In this document: piece by piece, positions 5,675 to 5,756 of the stretch
Position numbering within the stretch: the stretch's first letter is position 1
How the letters are laid out: each line of letters opens with the position of its first letter
Assembly: GCA_005776735.1 (NCBI GenBank)
Contig: SXOM01000507.1
Coordinates: 1 to 5,756, forward strand
Reading direction: 5' to 3'
Length of the DNA stretch: 5,756 nt
Source of the DNA: Pseudomonadota bacterium
GTDB taxonomy: Bacteria > Myxococcota_A > UBA796 > SXON01
The notes under the pieces: generated by a model
What the model saw: only the letters and a program-made list of their open reading frames with translations
Database searches by the model: none
Told to the model about the DNA's origin: nothing
Made by a program: the position numbers and the translations under genes

Positions 5675-5756
5675 CTACCCGCGCGCGCCCGCGAGGTCGG
5701 CGAAGAGCTGCACCACGCCCTCGTGCAGCCACGGATTGGTCGCCAGCACGCTCGGC
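5675..5756 (-). CDS. C-terminal fragment of an unidentified gene (enters from right edge)
   Basis: Read on the minus strand from the window edge, one frame gives 26 codons ending PWLHEGVVQLFADLAGARG and then TAG at 5677-5675. It has the look of real coding sequence: G/C at nearly every third position, and an amphipathic helix-like end (EGVVQLFADLAG) with few Arg runs, unlike antisense shadows in this window. It faces the operon convergently. The fragment is too short to name a family, and I do not recognise it. Confidence 0.6.
   Translation of the reverse strand, partial: PSVLATNPWLHEGVVQLFADLAGARG

Overview
The window is about 5.8 kb of very GC-rich DNA in which nearly every third codon position is G or C. 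The style of the proteins suggests a Myxococcota-type (deltaproteobacterial) soil or marine bacterium: Asp/Thr 'TDT'/'DTGDTG' tethers behind lipoprotein cysteines, Cys-Trp-Gly RCC1-like propellers, a DUF1501 protein and an Hsp70 with a TSNS phosphate loop. The taxon is inferred from protein style only. No rRNA, tRNA, mobile element or CRISPR array is visible.

Layout. Left edge, minus strand (1-527): the first 175 codons of a DnaK/Hsp70-type chaperone, starting at a GTG and running out of the window. A 209-base divergent intergenic region (528-736) follows. Then four plus-strand genes run from 737 to 5542 with every junction overlapping (TGATG, ATGA, TGATG), so they look like one translationally coupled operon: (1) a predicted lipoprotein with DUF1549-like and DUF1588-like sections and one CXXCH site; (2) a Tat-exported DUF1501 protein of the alkaline-phosphatase-like clan; (3) and (4) two tandem paralogous lipoproteins, each an acidic Asp/Thr tether followed by seven cysteine-bearing RCC1-like repeats, i.e. 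a probable seven-bladed beta-propeller. A short convergent spacer (5543-5674) leads to the C-terminal 26 codons of an unidentified minus-strand gene at the right edge.

How they may work together. All four operon products carry export signals: three short lipoprotein-like signals and one twin-arginine signal. The pairing of a DUF1549/DUF1588-type protein with a DUF1501 protein recurs in Planctomycetes and Myxococcota, but its reaction is not established. Here it is joined to two propeller lipoproteins, which suggests a lipid-anchored extracytoplasmic complex with the propellers as binding or scaffold parts. That role is inference.

Most distinctive signals. The propeller blades carry an optional second cysteine pair whose two members nearly always occur together. 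The cysteine codon is position-specific: TGT appears only at the Cys before Trp-Gly and never at the blade's first Cys. Both acidic tethers are built from short in-frame tandem DNA repeats (15 bp and 39 bp units).
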